From CAKVOD01 sp050872805 (GTDB lineage Bacteria; Bacillota; Clostridia; Christensenellales; UBA1242), in assembly GCA_050872805.1 (NCBI GenBank), contig JBNMHN010000063.1:1-7331 (forward strand): a DNA stretch of 7,331 nt. Reading direction: 5' to 3'. Positions 1 to 5,523 of the stretch are shown piece by piece. The position numbers and the translations under genes were made by a program. Under the pieces are notes generated by a model. That model was not told the DNA's origin. It was given only the letters and a program-made list of their open reading frames with translations, and did no database searches. Within the stretch, counting starts at the first letter, position 1, and each line of letters opens with the position of its first letter.

Positions 1-195
1 ATCCAAAACGCTATAAATTGTTTTCAAATTATTGCCTTTTTCAACACCAAGCCCACTTGATGCGTTCCCTTGCGGGTCCATATCAACTAGCAAAGTCTTT
101 TTTCCTGAAGCAGCAATGAATGCGGACAAGTTCACACACGTTGTCGTCTTACCAACGCCGCCTTTTTGGTTTACAAATGAAATAATTTTTCCCAT
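1..195 (-). CDS. parA: ParA/Soj-family chromosome partitioning ATPase (5' part only)
   Basis: ParA-family ATPases bind nucleoid DNA in the ATP state and, with ParB bound at parS, drive origin segregation; in Bacillus the homologue Soj also modulates DnaA. Only the first 65 codons are present; the gene continues past the left edge. The protein opens MGKIISFVNQKGGVGKTT, with the deviant Walker A motif KGGVGKTT at residues 11-18 (signature Lys11 plus Lys16). The next conserved block, LLVDMDPQGNAS (about 35-46), is the Walker A'/switch I region typical of Soj/ParA. The start ATG at 195-193 is preceded by AAGGAG six nucleotides upstream, so the start is secure. It follows mnmG in the same direction after a 564-bp gap; in many bacteria rsmG sits between them, and it is missing here. 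parB probably lies further left, but that cannot be seen. The family is certain; a chromosomal Soj role rather than a plasmid ParA or MinD-like one is inferred from the neighbours. Confidence 0.95.
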   Translation of the reverse strand, partial: MGKIISFVNQKGGVGKTTTCVNLSAFIAASGKKTLLVDMDPQGNASSGLGVEKGNNLKTIYSVLD

Positions 196-200
196 ATACA

Positions 201-228
201 TCTCCTTATATTTATTTTTTATATTATA
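201..228 (-). promoter_or_regulatory. parA -10 box and Shine-Dalgarno
   Basis: On the minus strand a perfect TATAAT (223-228) lies 27 nt before the parA ATG and a strong AAGGAGA (201-207) sits six nt before it. Transcription would start near 216, giving a leader of about 20 nt. No good -35 is seen: the stretch 17 nt upstream is a T/A homopolymer region (TGTTTT at 246-251). parA therefore probably has its own promoter, which fits the terminator after mnmG. Confidence 0.55.
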
Positions 229-390
229 ACACCTTTTTCAAAAAAAAAACACTTTTTTATTGCAAAAAGTTTTATAACTATTCAATTTTTTTTATATCAA
301 TTTTTGCTTCAAGTTCTCCACGCCACTACAAATGCGCGCTTTATCAATATCACAAAAAAGAAAGTGTTTTGAATTATATAAAAATACACA

Positions 391-420
391 TCAATTTAGT
401 TAAGCGCTTAACTAAATTGA
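391..420. repeat. Perfect 30-bp palindrome
   Basis: The left arm TCAATTTAGTTAAGC (391-405) is followed without spacer by its exact reverse complement (406-420). Symmetry stops abruptly at both ends (A at 390 and A at 421). The core TTAAGCGCTTAA, with central AAGCGCTT, resembles operators of LacI-family regulators, and 30 bp could hold two dimers. No T-run follows on either strand, so it is not a standard terminator. It lies about 195 bp upstream of the parA start. Function unknown; operator or cruciform site are the leading ideas. Confidence 0.85.
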
Positions 421-452
421 ATTATAAACATTAATTTAACTTATAAACCTAA

Positions 453-540
453 AAAAAGTGGGGGTAATTTCGCAAAGTTTATATTTTATGACATAATATT
501 CGACATATATTAGAGTTTTTAAAATTTACCCCCACTTTTT
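453..540. repeat. 88-bp element bounded by perfect 15-bp inverted repeats
   Basis: AAAAAGTGGGGGTAA (453-467) is matched by its exact reverse complement at 526-540, enclosing 58 bp of AT-rich DNA with no ORF. The block of five G/C pairs stands out in this AT-rich gap. The shape fits a small MITE-like non-autonomous element or a solo inverted-repeat remnant. The loop is too long for an ordinary terminator, although both arms end in A/T runs. A TATAAA occurs on each side (442-447, 546-551), which is weak evidence for a target duplication in such AT-rich DNA. Confidence 0.6.
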
Positions 541-716
541 GAGGGTATAAAGCAGGAAAATGATGTCAAAATTTGTAGATTAATGAAATTTTTATTGCAA
601 AATCAGTTTACATCAAACATATTCTTTTATTCAATTATTTTCTTAAATAATCTAAAATACTATATTATAATGCAATCTTTTATATGTCACACATTATCTA
701 TATTACTTGCTGCGAT

Positions 717-741
717 AAAAAAAAAGACGGCAAATGCCGTC
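717..741 (-). terminator. Intrinsic terminator of mnmG
   Basis: On the minus strand the stem GACGGCA/TGCCGTC (735-741 with 726-732, two-base AA/TT loop, or six pairs with a four-base loop) is followed directly by nine T (725-717). It begins 18 nt after the mnmG stop. This is a textbook Rho-independent terminator and separates mnmG from parA transcriptionally. Confidence 0.93.
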
Positions 742-759
742 AAAAACACATAAATTACA

Positions 760-2637
760 CTAATTATTGTTGTTTTTCTTTAAATATATAAGCAAAACTG
801 AAATATCGGCAGGATTTACGCCCGAAATGCGACTGGCCTGTCCTAGCGTAAGTGGTCTTATTTTGCTAAGTTTTTGTCTTGCTTCAATTCTAAGCCCATC
901 TATATTCATATAATCTAAGTTAGGGTCTAGTTTTTGATTTTCCGCACGATTTTGTTGCTCTATTTGAATTTGTTGTCTTTTCAAATATCCCTCATACTTT
1001 ATTTCCGTGTTTACCTCATCCAAAACCGATTTATCAAATTCGTCAAATGTGTGGAACCAATCGTTGAATGAATAAATATCCACGCGCGCACGCCTGAGCA
1101 AACTCTCAATAGTTGCGCCCGTTTGCAATGGCGCTTCATCCACACTGATTAAATATTTATTTATGTTTTCATCAGGTTTTAGCGTGTTTTTTGCGATTTT
1201 TTTCGCTTTTTCTATGTTTTTTACCTTGTTCTTGTAGATTCCATATTGTTTTTCGCCGACAAGTCCAACACGATGCCCATATTCAGTCAAACGCAAATCG
1301 CAGTTATCTTGCCTGAGTTGCAATCTAAATTCCGCGCGCGAAGTCATCATTCGATAAGGTTCATTCGTACCTTTAGTGACGAGGTCATCAATCAAAACGC
1401 CAATATAACTTTCCGAGCGTTTAAGAATAAGTGGTTCTTCATTGCGCATTTTGAGACTTGCATTGATACCTGCAATCAGCCCTTGAGCGCCTGCTTCCTC
1501 ATAACCCGATGTTCCGTTAATTTGCCCAGCAAAAAATAGTCCGTCAATGTCTTTACTCTCAAGCGTCGGCAAAAGTTTTGTACTGTCAATGCAGTCATAT
1601 TCAATCGCGTAGCCGTCACGCATAATAAATGTTTTTTCAAGTCCCGTCATTGATTGCACAGTTTTTCTTTGAACATCCACTGGTAGCGACGTTCCAAAAC
1701 CCTGCAAGTACCATTCATTTGTGGACGCGCTCTCAGGCTCCAAAAATAGTTGATGCCGTTCTTTATCGGCAAAGCGCATAACTTTGTCCTCAATAGAAGG
1801 GCAGTAGCGCGCACCCACGCCGTGTATCGAACCATTATATAATGGCGCGCGATGTATGTTTTCCTTAATAATGTTGTGAGAATTTTCATTTGTGTAAACT
1901 AAGTAGCAAGGGGATATATTTGGCTTTTTGTTTTTCGTCAAAACCGAAAAGTTTTGAATATTGTCATCCCCGACCTGAATTTCAAGTTTGTCAAAATCAA
2001 TTGTTCGCGCATCCAAACGTGGTGGCGTGCCCGTCTTGAACCTGCGAAGTTCAAACCCAAGTTTTGTCAGTGAGTCCGACAAAAAACTTGCTTGCTTAAA
2101 TCCACTTGGCCCAATGTTTTCAATATATTCGCCAATAATTATTTTAGATTTCAAATAAACGCCCGTGCAAACAACAATTGTTTTGCATCCAAACTTTTCG
2201 TTTGTTGCAGTTATTACACCGCACACTTTTCCATTTTCGACTAAAATTTCTTTGACTTCGCCTTGTTTTAGGAAAAGGTTTTCTTGGTTTTCCATAACCG
2301 ACTTTGTTACTTTGTGATATTCGACCTTGTCAACTTGCGCGCGCAAACTGTGCACAGCAGGTCCCTTGCCAAGATTGAGCATCTTAATTTGCAAAAGTGT
2401 CTCATCAGCAGTGCGCCCCATTTGCCCGCCAAGCGCATCAATTTCACAAACCAAATGTCCTTTTGCCGAACCTCCTATCGACGGGTTGCACGCCAAAAAT
2501 CCAACCGCCTCAAGATTAATAGTCAAAACCAAAGTTTTGTGCCCGAGTCGCGCCAGCGCCAAACCCGCCTCACTACCCGCGTGACCCGCGCCAATAACTA
2601 TCGCATCATAGTTTTCATAATCTATATTATTATCCAT
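760..2637 (-). CDS. mnmG: tRNA uridine-34 5-carboxymethylaminomethyl modification enzyme, FAD subunit MnmG (GidA)
   Basis: MnmG pairs with the GTPase MnmE in the cytoplasm to install the (carboxymethyl)aminomethyl group at C5 of wobble uridine 34 in tRNAs reading A/G-ending split codon boxes, using FAD, NADH and methylene-tetrahydrofolate. The 625-aa protein has the usual family length. Visible are the FAD-binding GAGHAG (16-21), the conserved ACNPSIGG block (49-56), GPAVHSLRAQVDK (92-104), KTGTPPR (201-207), the family signature GARYCPSIEDK (275-285) with the conserved Cys279, the second FAD-contact block FFAGQINGTSGYEEA (368-382), the TKGTNEPYRMMTSRAE segment (421-436), and the C-terminal helical MnmE/tRNA-binding domain with LTLGQASRISGV (596-607). 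The ATG at 2637 is chosen because GGAGG (2643-2647) lies five nt upstream; an in-frame TTG at 2661 would add eight residues but overrides that site. The protein ends in an Asn-rich tail. mnmE lies upstream across a 565-bp gap that contains repeats and an apparent separate promoter. Confidence 0.97.
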   Translation of the reverse strand: MDNNIDYENYDAIVIGAGHAGSEAGLALARLGHKTLVLTINLEAVGFLACNPSIGGSAKGHLVCEIDALGGQMGRTADETLLQIKMLNLGKGPAVHSLRAQVDKVEYHKVTKSVMENQENLFLKQGEVKEILVENGKVCGVITATNEKFGCKTIVVCTGVYLKSKIIIGEYIENIGPSGFKQASFLSDSLTKLGFELRRFKTGTPPRLDARTIDFDKLEIQVGDDNIQNFSVLTKNKKPNISPCYLVYTNENSHNIIKENIHRAPLYNGSIHGVGARYCPSIEDKVMRFADKERHQLFLEPESASTNEWYLQGFGTSLPVDVQRKTVQSMTGLEKTFIMRDGYAIEYDCIDSTKLLPTLESKDIDGLFFAGQINGTSGYEEAGAQGLIAGINASLKMRNEEPLILKRSESYIGVLIDDLVTKGTNEPYRMMTSRAEFRLQLRQDNCDLRLTEYGHRVGLVGEKQYGIYKNKVKNIEKAKKIAKNTLKPDENINKYLISVDEAPLQTGATIESLLRRARVDIYSFNDWFHTFDEFDKSVLDEVNTEIKYEGYLKRQQIQIEQQNRAENQKLDPNLDYMNIDGLRIEARQKLSKIRPLTLGQASRISGVNPADISVLLIYLKKNNNN

Positions 2638-2642
2638 TTTTT

Positions 2643-2681
2643 CCTCCAAATTTTTAAACAAGCAGCAAAAACTACTTGTTT
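2643..2681 (-). promoter_or_regulatory. mnmG leader hairpin next to the ribosome-binding site
   Basis: In the minus-strand transcript AAACAAGUAG and CUGCUUGUUU (2681-2672 and 2665-2656) form a ten-pair stem with one G-U pair and a six-base loop. It ends eight nt before GGAGG (2643-2647), itself five nt from the mnmG ATG. No U-run follows the stem, so it is not a normal terminator. It could affect ribosome access or RNA stability; the role is inference. Confidence 0.5.
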
Positions 2682-2738
2682 TTTTATGTTTTTTTTACGC
2701 TTAAAACGCGTTTTTTTATGTTTTTTTTGTGTTTTTTT
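2679..2738. promoter_or_regulatory. Helically phased A-tracts in the mnmG leader (predicted curved DNA)
   Basis: T7-8 tracts occupy 2679-2685, 2689-2696, 2711-2717, 2721-2728 and 2732-2738, with a TTAAAA in the gap at 2701-2706. Their centres are 10-11.5 bp apart, close to the helical repeat. A-tracts in phase with the helix are known to give intrinsic curvature. The tracts lie inside the predicted transcribed leader, so the mnmG mRNA would also begin with a very A-rich 5' UTR. Confidence 0.6.
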
Positions 2739-2754
2739 CGTGTATTTTCTATAC

Positions 2755-2782
2755 ATTATATATATAGGCAATCTTGTTCCAA
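2755..2782 (-). promoter_or_regulatory. Candidate mnmG promoter
   Basis: On the minus strand TTGGAA (2777-2782) and TATAAT (2755-2760) are separated by 16 bp. Transcription would begin near 2748, giving a leader of about 110 nt that holds phased A-tracts and the hairpin near the ribosome-binding site. The -35 overlaps a short dyad, CAACA-AAA-TGTTG (within 2777-2794), that could be an operator, though this is weak. It implies mnmG need not depend on mnmE transcription. Confidence 0.55.
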
Positions 2783-2876
2783 CATTTTGTTGAATGTCCA
2801 TGCAACTAAAAATAATAAATAAAATATTTAAAAGTGCCACAACAATTTAAATAAAACTAACAAATGAAATATGCTT

Positions 2877-2912
2877 GTACCCAGTAGTACCTGTAACAGC
2901 GGCCTATGCCGC
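2877..2912 (+). repeat. Repeat unit A (left-truncated)
   Basis: This unit has the GTA lead, TAGTACCTGTAACA and the hairpin GCGGC-CTAT-GCCGC (2899-2912). The upstream GCCGYCCG box expected 16 nt before the lead is missing, so this outermost copy is truncated or decayed. Confidence 0.75.
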
Positions 2913-2949
2913 CCGCCAAGAACTTAAAACATAAAGAAAAATTAAGTGC

Positions 2950-3008
2950 GCCGCCAACAAAAGTAAAATACGCGTAGAGACAGTACCTGTAGTAGCGGCC
3001 TATGCCGC
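2950..3008 (+). repeat. Repeat unit B
   Basis: GCCGCCAA box (2950-2957), 16 nt, GTAGAGACAGTACCTGTAGTA (2974-2994, 20 of its bases shared with the consensus layout), then hairpin GCGGC-CTAT-GCCGC (2995-3008). The core is 59 bp. Its downstream linker holds a second dyad, CATATATA/TATATATG (3023-3047). Confidence 0.85.
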
Positions 3009-3046
3009 CCGCCGAGAACAAACATATATAGAAAGTACGTATATAT

Positions 3047-3105
3047 GCCGTCCGCGTAAGTAACTTATGCGTAGGGACAGTGCCTGCAGCCGCGGCCTAT
3101 GCCGC
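3047..3105 (+). repeat. Repeat unit C
   Basis: GCCGTCCG box (3047-3054), 16 nt, then GTAGGGACAG (from 3071), TGCCTGCAGCC and the hairpin GCGGC-CTAT-GCCGC (3092-3105). The 16-nt interval together with its flanks can fold as CGCGTAAG-TAA-CTTATGCG. Core 59 bp. Confidence 0.85.
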
Positions 3106-3139
3106 CGAGAACTGAAGTGTGTAGAATGAATAGCGGTTC

Positions 3140-3200
3140 GCCGTCCGAAAAAGTAAATTACTTGTAGGGACAGTATCAGCAGCCGCGGGGCTATCCCCGC
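3140..3200 (+). repeat. Repeat unit D, abutting the mnmE stop codon
   Basis: GCCGTCCG box (3140-3147), 16 nt, GTAGGGACAG (from 3164), then a six-pair hairpin GCGGGG-CTAT-CCCCGC (3185-3200). The stem differs from units A-C but pairing is kept. In the mnmE transcript this hairpin begins 2 nt after the UAG and has no U-run, so it could act as a 3' mRNA stabiliser rather than a terminator (inference). Confidence 0.85.
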
Positions 3201-3202
3201 CA

Positions 3203-4555
3203 CTATTTGCCAAGACAGAATTTTGAGAAAATAGTGTCAATAATGTCCTCAATGTCACCATAACCAACAATCGCGGAAAGAGCCGAAAACGCATCCATAA
3301 TATCGCACGCAACGCAATCAAGCGTAACAAAATCAATATTGTCAAGCGCGCGCGAAATATCCTGACGCGCCAAATTCAGTAATTCATAATGTCGTTGATT
3401 CAAAATAATGCTTGCATCTAAATTAAACTCTTTTGACACAGTGATTTCAAAGATTTTTTCTTTGAGTCTCAATATATCATCACTATTTTTTGCCGAAATT
3501 ACAATAAAATGTTCATTTTTTAACGTTTTTTTGATATTTTCTTCAAAATTTTGTTGATTTATCAAATCCGACTTATTAAAAACGAGTAAACGTTTTTTGT
3601 TTTTAGTTTCGTCCAAAATCGCATCCAAGTTTGTCAAATCAGAGCAGTCAAACACGCCTAAAACTAAATCGCTGACCGCTATATTTTGCTTCGTGCGCTC
3701 AATGCCGATTTTCTCAATCGCGTTTTCGCTCTCACGAATGCCCGCCGTGTCCACAATATTGAACCTCATATCCTTATATATATAAGAGTCCTTGATTGCG
3801 TCCGTTGTCGTGCCCGCAATATCGGTGACAATAGCCACATCGCAATTCATAAGTCCGTTCATAATGGACGACTTACCAACGTTTGGCTGCCCAACTAGAC
3901 AAACATTTATTCCGTTTTTGATAAGGCGGCCATAATTGTATGAGTCAATAAGTTTGTCAATTTCACGATTTAGATTTTCAAGCAAACCTTTAATTTTTTC
4001 AGCAGTTTTTAGTTCGTCATCGTGTTCGGGGTAATCAAGTGTAACATTGATTTGTGCCAAACAATCTTTCAAATTGTCGATAAAACCATTAATTTGCGCA
4101 GAAAATGCGCCATTTATTAGGTTTTTGCTCACAATTAGTTCGGCATTTGACTGTGCGTTGATGTAGTCCATCAAACTTTCGGCTTCATTCAATGAAAGTT
4201 TACCATTCATAAATGCGCGCTTTGTGAACTCGCCGCGCTCTGCCATAGTTGCGCCCAGTTGCAAACACTGCTTGACGACTTCGTTGACAATCATTATTCC
4301 GCCGTGAACTTGAAATTCGACGACGTCTTCACCCGTATATGAGTGTGGAGCTTTGAAGTATACGACAAAGCCGTGTTCATCTAGTTTTTCGGTTTTGATT
4401 TTGCCCAAGTACATATATCGCGGTTGTTCGATGTTTTTGTTGAACATTTGCTGTGCAATCGTGAGACTTTTTTCTCCGCTCAGGCGCACAATTCCGATGC
4501 CTGCGCTTCCGATTGGCGTTGCTATTGCAACGATTGTTTTTTCGTTATTTTCCAT
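3203..4555 (-). CDS. mnmE: tRNA uridine-34 modification GTPase MnmE (TrmE)
   Basis: MnmE is a K+-stimulated, dimerising GTPase that works with MnmG on wobble uridine 34 of tRNA; GTP hydrolysis drives the conformational cycle of the complex. The 450-aa protein has the normal family length. The N-terminal tetrahydrofolate-binding domain (about 1-120) starts with the typical TIVAIATPIGSAGIGIVRLSG segment and contains HSYTGEDVVEFQVHGG (71-86). The inserted G domain shows G1 GQPNVGKSS (222-230), the switch AGTTTD (247-252), G3 DTAG (269-272), G4 NKSD (327-330) and G5 SAK (354-356). The C terminus is FCLGK, with the family's invariant catalytic/folate Cys (446-450; usual form FCIGK). The ATG at 4555 matches the family N terminus, yet no Shine-Dalgarno is present and TATAAT ends only five nt upstream, pointing to a leaderless mRNA. 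Inverted copies of the hairpin repeat lie just outside both ends. mnmG is the next gene and the functional partner. Confidence 0.97.
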   Translation of the reverse strand: MENNEKTIVAIATPIGSAGIGIVRLSGEKSLTIAQQMFNKNIEQPRYMYLGKIKTEKLDEHGFVVYFKAPHSYTGEDVVEFQVHGGIMIVNEVVKQCLQLGATMAERGEFTKRAFMNGKLSLNEAESLMDYINAQSNAELIVSKNLINGAFSAQINGFIDNLKDCLAQINVTLDYPEHDDELKTAEKIKGLLENLNREIDKLIDSYNYGRLIKNGINVCLVGQPNVGKSSIMNGLMNCDVAIVTDIAGTTTDAIKDSYIYKDMRFNIVDTAGIRESENAIEKIGIERTKQNIAVSDLVLGVFDCSDLTNLDAILDETKNKKRLLVFNKSDLINQQNFEENIKKTLKNEHFIVISAKNSDDILRLKEKIFEITVSKEFNLDASIILNQRHYELLNLARQDISRALDNIDFVTLDCVACDIMDAFSALSAIVGYGDIEDIIDTIFSKFCLGK

Positions 4556-4560
4556 ACCAT

Positions 4561-4589
4561 ATTATAGCACTTTTCTCCCCAAAATACAA
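4561..4589 (-). promoter_or_regulatory. mnmE promoter, predicted leaderless
   Basis: On the minus strand a perfect TATAAT (4561-4566) is preceded after 17 bp by a weak -35, TTGTAT (4584-4589). Only five nt separate the -10 from the mnmE ATG, so transcription should start at or within a base or two of the start codon. A GGGGAG lies 19 nt before the ATG, too far to be a ribosome-binding site and upstream of the predicted start of transcription. The repeat F1 hairpin begins four nt beyond the -35. Confidence 0.65.
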
Positions 4590-4593
4590 GTGT

Positions 4594-4652
4594 GCGGCAT
4601 AGGCCGCGGCTACAGGTACTTTTCCTACAAGTATTTTACCTGTAGAGGCGGC
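4594..4652 (-). repeat. Repeat unit F1, upstream of the mnmE promoter
   Basis: Read on the minus strand: GCCGCCTC box, 16 nt, GTAGGAAAAGTACCTGTAGCC, then hairpin GCGGC-CTAT-GCCGC (4607-4594). Core 59 bp with the same spacing as units B-D, but opposite orientation. The hairpin faces the mnmE promoter. Confidence 0.85.
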
Positions 4653-4687
4653 AAGTCTATGTACATTCTACCAGCTTTGGTTTGCGG

Positions 4688-4747
4688 GTACGGTAGCGCA
4701 CGGCTACAAGTGCTGGGGGTACACGTCAATTACCTTAAGAATACGGC
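4688..4747 (-). repeat. Repeat unit F2, diverged with compensatory stem changes
   Basis: On the minus strand: GCCGTATT box, 17 nt, GTACCCCCAGCACTTGTAGCC, then GTGCG-CTAC-CGTAC (4701-4688). Most stem bases differ from the other units, yet all five pairs form (G-C, T-A, G-T, C-G, G-C). Its hairpin lies 94 bp from that of F1, the same period as the array after mnmE. A GAAC remnant beyond it (4756-4759) suggests a further unit has been lost. Confidence 0.7.
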
Positions 4748-4783
4748 AAATACTTGTTCTTTCTATTTAATTAGTACCTTAAG

Positions 4784-4799
4784 TTTTTTTTGGGGGGGG
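4784..4799. repeat. T8-G8 homopolymer junction
   Basis: Eight T (4784-4791) run directly into eight G (4792-4799) in non-coding DNA between the terminator of the small unknown gene and repeat F2. It interrupts no gene. A nearby direct repeat TACCTTAAG occurs at 4731-4739 and 4775-4783. Such tracts are prone to slippage in vivo or to read errors. Confidence 0.8.
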
Positions 4800-4842
4800 A
4801 TTGTAGGTAAAGTGTTGCGTGCAAAAATGATGATATTTAGTT

Positions 4843-4881
4843 AAAAAAACGAATTTTTGTGGTAAAAATTCGTTTTTTTTT
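4843..4881 (-). terminator. Intrinsic terminator of the 165-aa unknown gene
   Basis: The arms AAAAAAACGAATTTTT (4843-4858) and its exact complement (4864-4879) flank a five-base loop; T-runs exist on both strands, so it may work in both directions. On the minus strand it starts about 18 nt after the stop codon at 4900. The four A/T tracts are also about 10-11 bp apart. Confidence 0.85.
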
Positions 4882-4899
4882 AAATGGAGATAGTATTAT

Positions 4900-5397
4900 T
4901 TACTTTATTGTTACTTCATCGTCTTTTTCAACAAATTGGCATTGATGATAATTTTTTGTTTTTAAACTTTGTTGCTCAAGACATTTTTTTACTCTATTGA
5001 CATTTTTTCTCACTTCGACACTTTCTGGATAGACGCCGAATTCTTCTAAAAAGTCAAATCTTTTACGGATACCGATTTCTTGCAATTTGTTTGCAACTGA
5101 AAAAGTTTCATCGGTAGAATTAAAAATGTAGGTCAAAATTTCGTCGAGAGCGGAATTAAAATATTTTAGTTCGCAACTTGAAATAAAATCAAGATATGCC
5201 GATTCATCTTTGTATTGTTTCATATTTTTTAATTCATAAATATTTTGATTTGCGCCGATATCATAAAATGCATTTTTAAAATTTGCAAAAACACGTCGAT
5301 TTTGACGACATACCAAACTGCTAAATAATTTATATTTTTTCTTAAAGATTTCACGTTGAATAATTCTTTCTTTATCTTTCTTTAAAACTGCATCCAT
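4900..5397 (-). CDS. Conserved-looking small protein of unknown function, between dnaA and mnmE
   Basis: I do not recognise this 165-aa protein. It is hydrophilic and apparently helical, with no signal peptide, membrane segment, Walker motif or zinc-finger pattern; the four Cys (30, 75, 139, 153) are scattered. The N terminus is very basic (KKDKERIIQREIFKKKYK, about 6-23; then CRQNRR at 30-35), which could contact nucleic acid. The end is acidic then basic (VEKDDEVTIK). The ATG at 5397 is preferred: AAGGTGA, which pairs with the 16S 3' end, lies five nt upstream, and the promoter places transcription start near 5414. An upstream in-frame ATG at 5412 would add five residues and have almost no leader. 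A near-consensus promoter, good ribosome-binding site and dedicated terminator show it is a real, autonomously expressed single gene. Position next to dnaA, where dnaN often lies, is suggestive but not proof of a replication role. It could equally be a lineage-specific or acquired gene. Confidence 0.8.
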   Translation of the reverse strand: MDAVLKKDKERIIQREIFKKKYKLFSSLVCRQNRRVFANFKNAFYDIGANQNIYELKNMKQYKDESAYLDFISSCELKYFNSALDEILTYIFNSTDETFSVANKLQEIGIRKRFDFLEEFGVYPESVEVRKNVNRVKKCLEQQSLKTKNYHQCQFVEKDDEVTIK

Positions 5398-5402
5398 TTT
5401 TT

Positions 5403-5449
5403 TCACCTTCATTATAAATTAGTATACACCAACAAACTATATTTGTCAA
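5403..5449 (-). promoter_or_regulatory. Near-consensus promoter and RBS of the unknown gene
   Basis: On the minus strand TTGACA (5444-5449), 17 bp, TATACT (5421-5426): a full-consensus -35, ideal spacing and a one-mismatch -10. This is the strongest promoter in the window. Start of transcription is predicted near 5414, and AAGGTGA (5403-5409) then serves the ATG at 5397. No operator-like dyad is evident. Confidence 0.85.
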
Positions 5450-5523
5450 TATTGAAAATTAATTTTGAATGCTTATTTTATAATAATTTGGAATACAAAA
5501 AAACATTTTTTTTAAGATGCATC

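Larger units (their letters stand above)
196..716. other. Long non-coding gap between mnmG terminator and parA
   Basis: No open reading frame with a plausible ribosome-binding site is seen on either strand. The stretch is very AT-rich and holds the parA promoter, the 30-bp palindrome (391-420) and an 88-bp inverted-repeat element (453-540). The part from 541 to 716 shows no feature I can support. In the common gene order this is where rsmG (gidB) would be; no remnant of it is recognisable. Confidence 0.6.
2877..3200 (+). repeat. Tandem array of four GC-rich hairpin repeats
   Basis: Four repeat heads start at 2877, 2974, 3071 and 3164, giving periods of 97, 97 and 93 bp. Each has a GTA-starting lead, an ACAGTACCTGT-like segment and a hairpin with CTAT loop. 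Linkers of 34-38 bp after the first three hairpins all begin with (CCGC)CRAGAAC and then diverge. The array lies in the mnmE-mnmG gap, antisense to the genes; its last hairpin ends 2 nt outside the mnmE stop codon. No ORF or CRISPR-type exact repeat is present. The strong GC content contrasts with the surrounding DNA. Confidence 0.85.

Noticed and set aside
453..540. Ordinary Rho-independent terminator
   Set aside because: The 58-nt loop is too long, mnmG already has a compact terminator, and no plus-strand gene ends here.
2638..2661. Upstream TTG start for mnmG adding eight residues
   Set aside because: The ATG at 2637 has GGAGG five nt upstream, and the added codons would overlap that site; the family does not need the extension.
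2877..3200. CRISPR array
   Set aside because: Repeats are not exact, spacer-like linkers share conserved starts, units also occur inverted elsewhere, and no cas gene is present.
2877..3200. tRNA or other known RNA gene in the GC-rich hairpin array
   Set aside because: No cloverleaf, T-loop or CCA-type end can be drawn; only repeated single hairpins are seen.
3000..3345. Minus-strand short frames across the repeat array
   Set aside because: They are formed by GC-rich repeats and out-of-frame mnmE sequence, giving Arg/Leu-rich translations without start signals.
4353..4844. 163-codon plus-strand reading frame
   Set aside because: It is antisense to mnmE and runs through repeat DNA; no ribosome-binding site and no family resemblance. 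The same applies to the other plus-strand frames opposite mnmG, mnmE and dnaA.
5398..5412. Earlier ATG for the 165-aa unknown gene
   Set aside because: It would lie about two nt from the predicted transcript start, whereas the ATG at 5397 has a well-placed AAGGTGA. Not fully excluded, since leaderless starts seem to occur here.
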